Source: Torymus aiolomorphi (lineage: Eukaryota; Arthropoda; Insecta; Hymenoptera; Torymidae). From it: a stretch of DNA of 64,000 bases. The translations under genes were made by a program, and so were the position numbers. Every line of letters starts with the position of its first letter. Within the stretch, counting starts at the first letter, position 1. This document shows positions 46,250 to 57,735 of this stretch, one piece after another. The stretch spans positions 87,751,948-87,815,947 of the forward strand of contig CM070873.1 in the NCBI GenBank assembly GCA_036365515.1, given 5' to 3'. Under the pieces are notes generated by a model. The model worked only from the letters and a program-made list of their open reading frames with translations, was not told where the DNA came from and did no database searches.

Positions 46250-47101
46250 AAGATATTATTAAAAAATTTCTAATTCCGATAACTTTTGAAAAATATTTTT
46301 TGAAATCTTTTTAAAATGTTTCAAAAATCTTACTTGATGGTTTTGAGGCCTCTTAGAAACTTCCGTAAAATATTGTTGTATCCTTTCAAAAATATTTCAC
46401 AGAACTTTTCAGGAAACCTTTCCAAAATCTTTCACAAAATATTTTTAGAAAGGTTTCTAGAAACATTCTAAGAGATAGTTCAAATAACTTTTAAAAAGTT
46501 GCAGAAATGTTTCAAAAATATTTCTTAAAATAATTTAAAAAAACCTTTCTGAAATCTATCATAAAACCTTTTTGATGGCTTCTATCGCGGACATAAATAA
46601 TTTCAGAAACCTTTCTGGAAATATTTCAGAAATATTTAAAAAAATATTTTTAGAAAGGTTTCTAAAATGTTTTTGAAACATTTTAAGAGATAGTTCAAAT
46701 AGTTTCAAAATGTTGCAGAAATGTTTCAAAAACATTTCTTAAAATAATTTTATAAAACCTTTCTGAAATATATCATGAAACCTTTTTGATGGCTTCTATC
46801 GCGGACATAAATTATTTCAGAAACCTTTCTGGAAATATTTCAGAAATATTTAGAAAAATATTTTTAGAAAGGTTTCTAAAATGTTTTTGAAACATTTTAA
46901 GAGATAGTTCAAATAGTTTCAAAATGTTGCAGAAATGTTTCAAAAACATTTCTTAAAATAATTTTATAAAACCTTTCTGAAATATATCATGAAACCTTTT
47001 TGATGGCTTCTATCGCGGACATAACTTATTTCAGAAACCTTTCTGGGAAATATTTTTAAAATGTTTTCATCCTTTCTACGAAACATTTCCGAAACCTTTC
47101 A
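46250..47101. repeat. Block C: about 215-222 bp tandem repeat
   Basis: The marker ggcttctatcgcggacata recurs near 46580, 46794 and 47005. Each unit holds gaaacctttctggaaatatt and atgttgcagaaatgtttc. The last copy runs into the terminal inverted repeat of the 8.8 kb tract. Confidence 0.88.
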
Positions 47102-47123
47102 GAAATATTTCGTTTTATGTGGG

Positions 47124-47776
47124 ATACACTACAGGCACCATAAATGTTTTAAGTTTTTGACTATTTCCGGAGTCAAATAGAATATGTACTTTGTTATATT
47201 GTACTTTGTGAAACCCTTCAGATGTTATTGCGCATACTTAGTATGAAAATTGATTGTAAAAATTGTCATTTATATTTCATGAATATACCGTTATCAAAAA
47301 ATTTATGCTATCTAATTTTCTACTAAGAATAAACATTATATGCAAAACTAGGTACTTCTAAAATATTATAGCAAGAATATATTTTCTGAATTTTATTCTG
47401 TTGAAAATTTGTTTTCTTTTGAATAATATAATATAAGAAGTTAAAGATTATTTTGTAGGTGTCCGAATATTTTTTAAGTGAAAGTAGGCATTTACTAAAT
47501 TTACTTTCACGTCACATTCAAAATCGAAGCTCTCGCATTCATAACGGATACGGAATTAATTAAAAGTATCGATCATTTATCGATTTATTTAGGTCGCAAG
47601 CGGCGCGTCGCGCGCGCGACCACCCAGCTACCAGCGCCAGCAGAATGTTCTTATACACGTGTACATTGGTTAGCATTAGAGACTGTCAAGTATCTTTAGT
47701 GTGATAACATAACGGCTACTGCTAAGTGACTGTCGAACTCTTTCCACGGTAAGGTGCCAAGTTAATAGATATAACC
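47124..47776 (+). promoter_or_regulatory. Upstream region and 5' UTR of PGM3
   Basis: The right part (47590-47776) is the least AT-rich local sequence, with a CG-rich run (gcgcgtcgcgcgcgcgac near 47600-47617), as expected near a promoter. No clear TATA box. A possible splice donor (cacggtaaggt near 47747) lies 30 bp before the ATG, but no downstream acceptor is obvious, so it may be chance. Confidence 0.35.
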
Positions 47777-49304
47777 ATGGAAGGGAGTGTAGGTAAATCG
47801 ATTGATTTTATGATGGTGAGCAATTTAGCCAAAAGCAAATATACCAAAGATTACACTGAAAACGTCAAGTATGGAACAGCTGGCTTTAGAATACAGTAAG
47901 TTATGAGCCTCTCTCATCAATTCTTTTTCTTTCATTTATCTATGCTCTTTCATGATCATAAGAAGGGTTTCACAGTAATTACCAAGATTCACAACAACTT
48001 GCATAAATAATATTGGAATAAGTAGTGACTTTGTCTTCGATAAATTTTTTTTTAGTTCAAAATATCTCAATCCAATCGTATATCGAATGGGTCTTTTAAC
48101 AGTTCTGCGATCGCAATTTAAAAAGGGTAATTACAAATTTCAATTTTTTCTGAAATGCATTTTTCTTTTATACTATTTTACATAGTTCTTTTATGTAATT
48201 TATAAGCTACTTTTTTATAGCTACTGTTGGACTTATGATAACAGCAAGTCATAATCCAGAACCAGATAATGGAATTAAGCTCGTTGATCCTCTTGGAGAA
48301 ATGTTAGAAGCTGCATGGGAGAAAATTGCTACAAAATTAGCTAATGTTGATGATGATAAAGTGGTTTCAGAACTACAAAGTATTATTAAAGAACATAACA
48401 TTGATACTAGTTTTCTTGCATCTGTTATTATAGGGAGAGATACAAGAAAAAACAGTTTGAAATTATCTGAAGCAGCTATACAAGGAATTGTAGTTTTGAA
48501 TGGTACTGCAAAAGATTTTGGAGTTATTACTACTCCTCTTCTTCATTACTTAATTGTTAGTACTAACACAAATGGAGCTTATGGAGTTGCCACCATTGAA
48601 GGATATTATGAAAAACTTAGCAAAGCTTTTAAAGACTTCTTAAAAATTATTTCTCCTCCTACAGATAATTATTACAAACCTAAATTGCGATTAGATGCTG
48701 CCAATGGAGTTGGTGCTTTTGCTGTATCAGAATTTAAAAAACGATTAGATCAAGAATTAACAATTGAAGTTTATAATAAAGGAGATGGACAACTTAATAT
48801 ATCGGTACTTAAAAGTAATTTTTGCCAAATATTCAGTGGAGAATGTTTTCTGTAGTATTGATTCTATAGTATTTCTATCTTATAATTTAAATAGAAATAT
48901 TAAAATTTTCAGTAAAACAAATTAAATAATTAATTGACTAGTTTTAAATTCATCATTAACGAGTTTGAGCGTTTTCACTAATTCAAATATTTTTAGATTA
49001 ACCATATTTAAATTCTTTTCAGTGTGGAGCAGATCATGTTAAAATGCATCAATCTTCCCCTATAAGTTTGCCGATAGAATCTTACGTGAGATGTTGTAGT
49101 ATTGATGGAGATGCTGATAGAATAGTTTATTATTACACTGACAAAGACAATAAATTCCATCTTATGGATGGTGATAGAATAGCTATTTTAGTTGCAGGCT
49201 ATTTAAAAGAACTACTTGAAAAAAGTAATTTAAAACTGAATTTAGGACTGGTACAAACTGCTTATGCAAATGGTGGTTCAACTGCATATATTTCTAAAAT
49301 GTTG
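47777..49304 (+). CDS. PGM3: Phosphoacetylglucosamine mutase, first four exons
   Basis: Converts N-acetylglucosamine-6-phosphate to the 1-phosphate on the cytosolic route to UDP-GlcNAc, needed for chitin, N-glycans and GPI anchors (Drosophila orthologue nst). Exons: 47777-47895, 48056-48126, 48221-48804, 49023-49304, joined by GT...AG introns with matching phases. Start chosen at ATG 47777 (MEGSVGKSIDF), followed by KYGTAGFR, typical of the enzyme N-terminus. Exon 3 holds the catalytic phosphoserine loop MITASHNPEPDNG and VIIGRDTR. Exon 4 holds the metal-binding loop SIDGDADR and GLVQTAYANGGST. About 350 residues are present; the family has about 540. The missing part (sugar-binding GEANGHGT-type loop and C-terminal phosphate-binding domain) is not found to 64000. 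Exon 4 ends with a good donor (ttg/gtaagt), so the next exon may lie beyond the retroelement, or the copy may be truncated. No stops or frameshifts in the four exons. Confidence 0.9.
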
Positions 49305-49382
49305 GTAAGTTAAAATATAAGCTTATAGTTAACATTAGAGTAATTTAATATTACATTTTTAAAACTCAGAGAAATTTATTAA

Positions 49383-49667
49383 CACTTTGAGTGCTACATG
49401 ACTGTTTATGGGTCAAGGATTTCTTTTTCCAGGTGCTGCGTAACCCATATATGGGTCTTGGATTTTAATAAAAAATAATGTTAATGTAGAGCTATAAATT
49501 ATTTAAGTAAATAACAGGATATGAAGATGATAATAATACTTTATAGAAAAACTTAGGATTCCATAAATGCTACTGAAATAACAAATTGATTATTTTTTTA
49601 AAAAATTGCACTATTTTGGTCTCATTACCTGAGGAATCATTCAATTTTATGTTAAGCACTCAAAGTG
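49383..49667. mobile_element. piggyBac-like MITE in PGM3 intron 4
   Basis: Ends CACTTTGAGTGCTAC and inverse, with TTAA on each side (49379-49382, 49668-49671). TTAA plus CACTTT-type ends fit piggyBac. 285 bp, no coding. It sits 75 bp after exon 4. Confidence 0.78.
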
Positions 49668-49671
49668 TTAA

Positions 49672-50140
49672 ATATTTTATTTACTTTCTATAATTACCAA
49701 TTATTCTTTTATATTTTTCACGATGTTAAATATTTGTTTTGGTAAAAGTAAAACTAGTACCACAGGCAATATTAAATTGCTGTAAAATCATTGTAAAGAT
49801 AAAAAAAAAATGATTTGTTGTATAAACCTTTAAATATTTCTGTACTAAAAATTTTTTTACAATGAATACTTTAATACTCTAGTTTTATTTTTTGTTATAA
49901 TGGGATATAGGTAAAATCTAACTTATTTATCATAAAATTTGTTTATCACATAAGTATTTTGTGTTCTCACCAAGACGAATGAGTCATTACATCATCAAAT
50001 AAGAACCAAAATAAAAAGAACAATCATTTAACCAATGAATGAGAAATCATCCAGAGCTTATATCAGACTTATACTTGATTGGTTCGTCTGTAGAGGGGCG
50101 CATAAATATTCTGTAAAAAATAACTTTGTAGAATCACATA
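49672..50140. other. Presumed PGM3 intron 4 sequence
   Basis: AT-rich, no exon with PGM3 similarity seen on the + strand. No other feature recognised. Confidence 0.4.
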
Positions 50141-50449
50141 CCCTACTGAAAAATCTCACGTGAGATCTCAGGTGAGAACTCACATGAGATCTCACGCCAA
50201 AATCTCATCTGAAATTCTCGTCCGCGAGCTGCTAAAATCCCTTGAATGATAAAAAATCAGTTTCTGGGAATCAGGAGTCGCCTATTAGGTTACGCCACCT
50301 CCAGATAAGTTCAAAAATCTGTTTTGAAGCGATTTGGCGATTTTTTACATTTTTAGAAATTTTACACATGAGATCTCGCGTGAAATCTCATGTGTAAAAT
50401 TTCTAAAAATGTAAAAAATGGCTAAAACGCTTCAAAATGTAGATTTTGA
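50141..50449. repeat. CCC-started repeat with 12 bp palindromes
   Basis: Begins CCCTACTGAAAAATCTCACG after a TA dinucleotide. 12 bp palindrome-like motifs follow (TCTCACGTGAGA, TCTCAGGTGAGA, ACTCACATGAGA). A separate long palindrome at 50311-50449 has aaatttctaaaaatgtaaaa-type arms around gagatctcgcgtgaaatctc. The start resembles the CCC-ended foldback at 33044, but I find no matching right-hand end. Confidence 0.5.
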
Positions 50450-52300
50450 CCCGGCTTCGCCTCGGCCGTCATGTCACGTACGTGCGGAAGTTCCATTTCC
50501 ATCTTAATCGACGGGAAATTATACTCGGAAGCTCGATGGATACGCAGTTCACACTCATCTTTGATGTTTCAAGTTCTTCTCGCGCCTTTACTGCTTTCAT
50601 CGGCAGAAAACCATCTCAAGTGTGCCGGCGTCGCTTGACGCTATCTTAAAATCTGGATTTTGTGATTTCTGCTCCGGATTTTCCATCGCTGCGACCCATA
50701 ATTTCTTCTTCAACATCTCGTCTTTCTTCACCAACATCATCACTCTTCATTCTTCTATTACATCGATCTACAACTGAGCTGATGGCTTTGGTTTTATCAT
50801 CGGATGGCCTTAATTGTTTCATTCTTACCGAGGCCTCCTCTTCCCGAACAACCGAAACTATCAACATCTTCACCTCAGAAATCATCGTCTTTTGGGTGAG
50901 ATCAATGCATTTATGTTAATTCCTCTTTTTAAATATCTTTTACAAATTCAAGAGATTATCAGGGTAGTACATGTGATCTGAATAGGGAGTTGCGGGGTGG
51001 TTTTTGGCCAACGGCTCCAGCGGGTACATTTTTTTTTACGGTATCTGGGAGTTTCAACGGCTCGTCACCATAGTCCCTAGTTCTCGGTCCACGTCTACCT
51101 CGGCATTTATCTCGTTCTGACTATCATTTTCCCTTTTAAGAAAGATATTTTTCTTTTCGAGTCATAAAATAGGACATTTCCAGATTCACTTGAAAGAATT
51201 TCATTTATCATTGTTAACCGTCAAGGTCATTCATTTCCCCCCATATTCACAGGTCAGACTTTTGTTTTCATTATACTCGCACCTCACATATTGTTGATAT
51301 CGGTTTCTGTAGAAGTAGGTTGGCAGAAATTCAGTCGCTTTATTTTGAATTTCAACAGCCTACTCTCAATTTTCCAATTTTATTCGTGGGTCGTGGCCGT
51401 CGTGGGACAGATCCTTGTTTTTATTTTCTAGCTTCTCGCTCTCTGTTGTCATCAATTTCGTAGAATAGGCTACTTGAAATTCAGTCGCTCTTATTTTGAA
51501 TTTCGCCAGCTATTATCCGCACCTCCGAGCAAAAGTGGCATATCTGGTGCACGCTTTAGGAAACGCTCAGTTATACCTTCGTCTGCTCTGTGACTCTGTC
51601 TAAACAAGGATCCCTAACCTACGAAAAATGAAAATAATATCCCATTTTCAAAAAAAGACAACCTCAATCAAAATCATTCATGCATAGACTGTTTTTCCAC
51701 AATTATATGGATGGGAGTATGTTTTTCCATAATTATTTCCATAATTATGTGGCAAAATGTTACCTGTATATGCATGCATAAATTCTCAGAATTTGAACTT
51801 GCCCCCATGTATCACGTGATGAAGGTATAACTTTGACACTCGTATGCGCGCTGTCTCGCGGGGCTCGGAGGTGCGGATTCTCTACTTCCTGATCATATTC
51901 AGAGAGGGAGCTTTTATCACTCTGACGCAGCTCTAATTGCATTCTATATAATAGTAAAGTTTCATATATTCATGGATCGTGGGTCGAACTCTCTATTTCA
52001 CATGCTTCACTTCAAAATCATCATCATATTTGTCAATAACGGCACAATTTAATCTTGGGTCTGTCCATTCAGTTTCAAGGCACAAGATACAGTCATAACC
52101 TAGTCATAAAACGTCCTAACCAAGTCACAAGTTTCATAGAACGCACCCGATTCACACAGCACAGTGTGAGAGAGACAGACAAGGGACACTTTATCTTCTG
52201 TCTCTCTTGCACCGTACGAAAACCGACCACGATTTTTTAACACGGCATGCTTCCTCCAAGAGTATATGCTTTAAGCTCCAATCACCTCAATCAAAATATA
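50450..52300. other. Unassigned stretch; one possible TIR element
   Basis: No gene recognised. CCGCACCTCCGAGC (51517-51530) recurs in inverse at 51862-51875, and agttataccttc (about 51570) in inverse near 51825, so 51517-51875 is probably a small TIR element. A phrase attcagtcgct.ttattttgaa occurs twice (51329 and 51478). Confidence 0.4.
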
Positions 52301-52607
52301 GGGTGTATTCCGAAATGCGGAAACTGCGGTACGACTTTTCGGATCGCTTCAAAATTATCTGTCCGGTGCTGTGAGGTTACGGAACATTCCGTAATTAATA
52401 AGACAAACTGGACGTTGTAAATGAGCCTTAACGCCCTTAACTTGCTGGGAATGACCATAGGTATGACCGACCGTTGACGATCGCCAACAGAAGTTCAGAC
52501 ATAAGAGGTTTCATGAACGTGGTTGGTTACACATTTCGGAACGCTTCATAATCTAACATGCCGTTCCGAAACTCCATACCCGAGTTTCCGCATTTCGGAA
52601 TACGCCC
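52301..52607. mobile_element. MITE with 25 bp TIR, ATA duplication
   Basis: Ends GGGTGTATTCCGAAATGCGG and its inverse with one change (GGGCGTATTCC...); ATA on both sides (52298-52300, 52608-52610). The arms pair beyond the ends only in part. Harbinger-like by duplication length and GGG start. Confidence 0.7.
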
Positions 52608-52628
52608 ATAAGTTTCTCCGTTTGCACT

Positions 52629-53796
52629 TTTACGACCCGTGTCGGGATCTGAGAGCCGAAGGGCGCTTCTGCAATGGTCGCCAAGTTGACCAATCGGAAC
52701 GTAGAATTCATTTGCTTAATTAAGTGCTAAAGCGCATGGAGTTGCGGGTAGTTTGAAATGAACACTCACGAGAGAAATAACTTTAACTTGATGTTTATTA
52801 AATTAATTAAATACTTGTAGACTTTTACAGAATAAACTTTCCACCGTGACTCTATACAATTGCAAAATGCGTAGAATGACTTTGACCTTGGCGACTTACA
52901 CTGCGACGTGGTCCGAGCGTGTGCACTAGTGCAACTAAGCTACAAAGCTTATCATGTGCTCGGTAGCGACTCCTCGATGCCGGCGGTGATGGACCTCCTC
53001 CTTCGGTCGCGTGGGGCGCCGCTAGTCCGTGATTGGTGGTTGACGATGGCTCGGGCCGTTAGGCTGTTGGGCTCCATTACGCAATAGTGGTTGTCCATTG
53101 ACTTACCCTTGAGGCGACCCTTGTTTCGTCCCTGAAAGGAGGCTATGTTGCGAGATCATCTGTTGTTTGACCTCCCGTCCTTGAATAGAGCCTACGCTGC
53201 TATTTACGTCTTCTCGATGCTGTGGGATAGTAGACTGTTTGACCCTTCAACCTTGGCTACAGGTTACGCTGCTGTTTATGTTTTTTGTCCTTGGGGTCGC
53301 TCGCGCTATTCAATGTCATCTGGGGCAGTTGTTGCTTTCGGCAACCTCGTACTCATTGTCCTTGAGAGCCCTGATAGCCGTTGCATCTAACCGTCACCTT
53401 GGGGTTTCCTAGAATCTCAGAACTATAAATAATTCTTAGAAGAGCTTTTCACCCTGAGCAAGCTTCCTTAATTGTCAATTTAATTATCAATTATTGTTAT
53501 CACGTTTATTTATAGTCAGAATCGTTTATTCCTATTCGGGTGATTGCAAATTTGTTAATTATTCATTTAAAGAACGGGTTTAACTTATTTATCTGACTAT
53601 TTAAATAAATTAATGATTTTTATTGCGAGAATCTTTATCCAGATTGACCTTTATGGGAATATGTTCCAATACATTTGTTATTTAACTCCTGTCTTATTTA
53701 ATATTAATTTCGGAATTAATCTTTTAATTTTAAGCTATTATTGTAGAACGACCCTAAATATTTCGCTACTCGTTCACGCGAACGCAGTTCATAACA
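52629..53796 (-). repeat. Gypsy-2 3' LTR
   Basis: About 1.17 kb; matches 60297-60521 plus 61570-62566 over most of its length. It contains one copy of the ccttggctacagg.tacgctgctg unit that is expanded in the 5' LTR, and about 150 bp (52850-53000) missing from the 5' LTR at the foldback insertion. Open frames of 60-80 codons here are LTR sequence. Confidence 0.85.
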
Positions 53797-55162
53797 GTTC
53801 CCCCCTTCTTTTAAAACACGAACCCATGGTTCGGGTTTTTTGTAATTTTCGATTTTAAATTTTTGCGCGCTTGGGGAATTCGCTTGCCTACGCGAGGGTT
53901 TGAACGAATTTAAACGATTTTGAATAAGGGTGAAATTTTAATTGTTTGTTTTATTGACTTGGCTTATAATTCATTCAGTAATTAACGTCAGGATTTGAAC
54001 GAAAAATTCTCCACGATTATTCTTTTAAAATCGGTGACACTGATAAATAAATTAATGCATACAAAAAGGTTCAATTACTTCAAAAATGAATCGAATCAGC
54101 TTCTTGGTGGGAATTAATAATTAGGATGAACAGGATCGTTTAGTTTTAACATATAATCGTTTTTTGGTGGAAGTCTACTCATGCAACCTATTTAATATAA
54201 ATATGCTACATCAGGAAGTGTACTTTCTCGGGATGAATAATTATTCATGATTTTAAATTTTAAAGGTGAATTTTCAATTAATAATTTTAATTTTTAAGGG
54301 TGAATTTTCAATAAATAATTTTAAATTTTTAGCGTGAATTTTCCAATTAATAATTTTAAATTTTAAGGGTGAATTTTCAATAAATAATTTTAAATTTTAA
54401 GGATGGATTTTCAATAAATAATTTTAATTTTTAAGGGTGAATTTTCAATAAATAATTTTAATTTTTAAGGATGAATTTTCAATGGATAATTTTAAATAAT
54501 TTTAAATTTTTGGGTTGAATTTTTCAATAAATAATTCTAATTTTTAAGGATGAATTTTCAATAAATAATTTTAATTTTTAAGGGTGAATTTCCAATAAAT
54601 AATTTTAATTTTTAAGGATGAATTTTCAATGGATAATTTTAAATAATTTTAAATTTTAAGGGTGAATTTTCAATAAATAATTTTAATTTTTAAGGATGAA
54701 TTTTCAATAAATAATTTTAATTTTTAAGGGTGAATTTTCAATAAATAATTTTAATTTTTAAGGATGAATTTTCAATGGATAATTTTAAATAATTTTAAAT
54801 TTTAAGGGTGAATTTTCAATAAATAATTTTAATTTTTAAGGATGAATTTTAAATGGATAATTTTAAATAATTTTAAATTTTAAGGGTGTATTTTCAATAG
54901 ATAATTGTAAATAATTTTAAATTTTGAGGGTGATGGGAGCCCCTGGCATCGCTTCCTTCCGTGAGATGCTTCCTATGGCTCGCCGGGACCCATCCTGATA
55001 CGAGATATCAGGAGTACTTCCGGTTTCCCATCTCCAGGGCAAAAGTGAGAGACCATTTCAAAACATTCTTGATTTTCACTTTATAGCGAGCCCTGGCCAT
55101 CTCTCCTATAACCCTTATATTTTATTATTTATTAATTACAATCAGGGTACATAATCGTACAT
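53797..55162. repeat. Minisatellite and 3' internal region of Gypsy-2
   Basis: 54230-54920 is a run of about 20 units of roughly 30-37 bp: GGGTGAATTTTCAATAAATA followed by ATTTTAATTTTTAA, with longer variants holding ggataattttaaataatttt. 54930-55130 is GC-richer with gagcccctggc / gagccctggcc phrases, unassigned. No env-like frame. Confidence 0.8.
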
Positions 55163-57711
55163 TTAGTCAGGCCGCAGGCACGCATGTTTTAGCTTGTCCA
55201 AGTAGACTATTTTAGTTTTATTATTCCCCAGATCTATTTTCACGTTTCTATCACCTATCAATTCGAGTATTTTATAACGGCCCGCGTATTGCTCGTCGAA
55301 TTTTCCTACTTGCGGTTCTCTTAACAGATATACGTCTTCTCCGACCTTAACATTTTTCGCGTTTAATTTCTGGTCATAATATCGCTTAGATCATTCCTTT
55401 GCCTCCAACAATCGTGCACTCGCCATTCTTTGTGCAACATTAAGTTTAAATATTAATCTGTCTAGGTTCATTTCGTAGGTTTTCTCGACATTTTTCGTTT
55501 CGAACTCTGAAGGCAACCGCGCTTTTTGTCCGAAAATTAATTCACGGGGAGTGAAACCGTGTGCCGAATGAACCGACATATTGTAAGAAAACATAGCCAT
55601 TTTAATCCAACTGTCCCAATCAGTTTTATCCGTATACATTTTTAGATATTCTACAAGTGAATGGTGGCTTCTTTCTAAGGAGCCCATTGTTTGGGGGTGA
55701 AATGAGGTGGATCGCAATTGTTTGATTTTGAATATTTTAGCTACCCTTTGAATTAGGCTGCTCTGAAAATTGCTGCCCTGGTCGGTTTTAATGGTCTCGG
55801 GGAAACCGAATCTGGTTATAAAATCGTGTACTAACGCGCTGGCAACCATTTCGGCAGTCATATCAGGAATGGGAAGGGCATCAGAATATTTGGTTAAATT
55901 ACATTGCAAGGTCATGATATACTTATTTCCGGATACGGTTACGGGCAAGGATCCTATGATATCCATTTCTAAAACTTCAAAGGCTTTACTGGGGGTAGTA
56001 GTAATTCTCATAGGGTGCCTCGTTTTTACTCGCACCAATTTCCTTTTCTGACATTCCGCACAGGTTCTGACGTATTCTGAAACATTCTCTTTTATTCCCA
56101 GCCAAAAATATTGCTCACGGACACGACGATAGGTTTTCGCGATACCCTTATATCCTCCAATAGCTGAATCATGGGCCTCACTAATAATCCCTAATCTGTT
56201 ATCGGGAAGTGGGATGATTACTTTACCCGTGCATATAGTTAATTTTGGAAATCCGGTTTCCCAACGCGCTCGCAACGTTATCTCTATAGGTAACCAGTGA
56301 TTCTTTTCCAAGCCGTCTCCGATTTTCGAGATTCTAACAGAATTTATTCCTTCCTCAATCATCGCGATCCGGAGGGAGTCTAAGCATTGAACTATTATAG
56401 TCGCGCTTGCTGTTTCATCTGACTTCTCTTTGATAAATAATGAGTATATTATTTTACCGGTTGACAATTTAGTTTACACAATCGCGCCTACACCAATGGG
56501 CTCGTTTTTCAGCTTATCTATATCTATCATTTCCAAATAGATTAGCTGTTGGATACAAATGGAGGTATTTATTTCGAAATCGCATTTCCGAAATCGAAAA
56601 TTCGGCGAAATAATGTCGGTCGTTCGACTTGTTAACATGCGTTAACATACACAACTTTTAAAAGCCTGAAGAGGTTGACACACCAGTCAACGAAACGTCG
56701 CTTTAAAAAAAACTTACATGAAATAAGGTGTTTTATTTCATACATGACCCCCGCCTGATCGAGAAAAGCATCACTTACACATATCAACCATGGAGGGTGA
56801 AAAAAACTTCAATTCAATCTACCAGAGTTTTCTTAATTTCTGAGTGTGCTCCACCAAAGACTCTGCATATACTACAATATCGTTCACATAAACGAACAAT
56901 TCTATGCCCTGCAGCCCGCTAAGGACCCTGTCCATCAGAGATTGAAAGTGGCAGGAGCAGCCTTCAATCCCATTGGCATTCGTCTATACTGTAAATGATG
57001 AAAAGCGGTTAAAAATGCGGTTTTGGGGGCATCAGCAGGATCGATAGGTACCTGATGAAATCCGGAAGCTAAGTCAAGGGTAGAGAAATACTTACTTCGA
57101 CCTAATTGGTCGAGGATTTTGGTTATATTAGGAAGTGAGTACGCGGAGGCGATGGTTTTTTCGTTTAAAGCTCTAAAATCTACTACTAGTCGCCATCTCT
57201 TATTACGTTGAGAATCTGCTTTTTTCGGTACTATCCATAAGGGCGAATTGTAGGGTGACTCAGATTCTTCTACTATGTCATTATCAATTAGGTCCTGAAC
57301 TTGCTGTACTGCTTCGCGTAAGTGAGGTGAATAACGATACTACTATTTAACATTAATAGGAATATTATCTGTGGTTGGAATTTTATGAGTAACCCTGGAA
57401 GTTTGACTAAGCTTATCTTTCGGCAAATGAAACTGACAAGGAAACTGAGAAACTAATTTTATCACGCTATTTTCTTCTGGCTGATTGAGCCCTTCCAAAT
57501 TCAATAGTTCAGTTATTCTATTGACTCTATTTTGTTGCTCCGTGTCGATGTCAGCTTCGTCAGATATTCTAATAGAACGAGCGGGTTTTATTGTCCCATC
57601 ATAGCACTCTAAAGCAACAGGAGGCACGATTAACCTGATATTCTCCGTTGTTGAATTAATTGCAAATAATTTAGCTTTTCTGTTATTATTAGTAACTAAA
57701 CATTCACCCAT
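55163..57711 (-). pseudogene. Gypsy-2 pol: RT and integrase
   Basis: From right to left: end of protease region and RT start (57711-57343), two consecutive stops near 57340, RT with WRLVVDFRALNEKT, STLDLASGFHQVP and the active site as YVNDIV near 56880, where the family has YVDD. The sequence then decays; an RNase H domain is not recognisable at 56470-56800, where a hammerhead-like segment lies. Integrase from 56467: HHCC motif with HDSAIGGYKG...CAECQ, core MDIIGSLP, KTDQGSNF and GSLERSHHSL (D, D, E). An in-frame TGA near 55389 precedes the C-terminal domain (YAGRYKILELIGDRNVKI), ending at TAA 55163-55165. Not functional. Confidence 0.87.
56666..56700 (+). other. Second hammerhead-like core
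   Basis: CTGAAGAG (56666-56673), GTTGAC, a 6 nt loop, GTCAAC, then GAAACGTCG (56692-56700). The layout is the same as at 6151-6187, with a different but fully compensated stem II. It is followed by an A-rich run and ttttatttc. It sits between RT and integrase of Gypsy-2, where RNase H is expected, so it marks an inserted terminal fragment of another retroelement, probably Penelope-like. Confidence 0.45.
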
Positions 57712-57735
57712 AAATACACCCGGTCCGGTTTTTTT

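Larger units (their letters stand above)
38299..47123. mobile_element. 8.8 kb repeat tract with 22 bp perfect TIRs
   Basis: Starts CCCACATAAAACG + AAATATTTC and ends with the exact inverse (47102-47123); AT flanks both ends. Inside are three blocks of higher-order tandem repeats. Block A (about 38500-41350) has a 290 bp unit with a palindromic centre (taacatttcgcgaaatgtta). Block B (42000-44550) has a unit of about 290 bp with aaacacatttcaagaaatgt. Block C (46250-47100) has a 215-222 bp unit with ggcttctatcgcggacat. All are built from short motifs such as AAACCTT..AAAACATTTC, and the left end begins with three copies of the palindrome TGAAATATTTCA. Insertions: 39344-39931, 41592-41756, 44931-45827. 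No coding sequence. Tandem-repeat arms recall Foldback/Galileo-type elements, but no transposase is present. Confidence 0.65.

Noticed and set aside
50446..50919. Overlapping frames of 67-85 codons on both strands
   Set aside because: No family resemblance, no splice context, and both strands are equally open; coding is not supported.
53145..53858. Two 81-codon open frames
   Set aside because: They lie in or at the edge of the Gypsy-2 3' LTR, and the second has a near copy at 62385-62582 in the 5' LTR.
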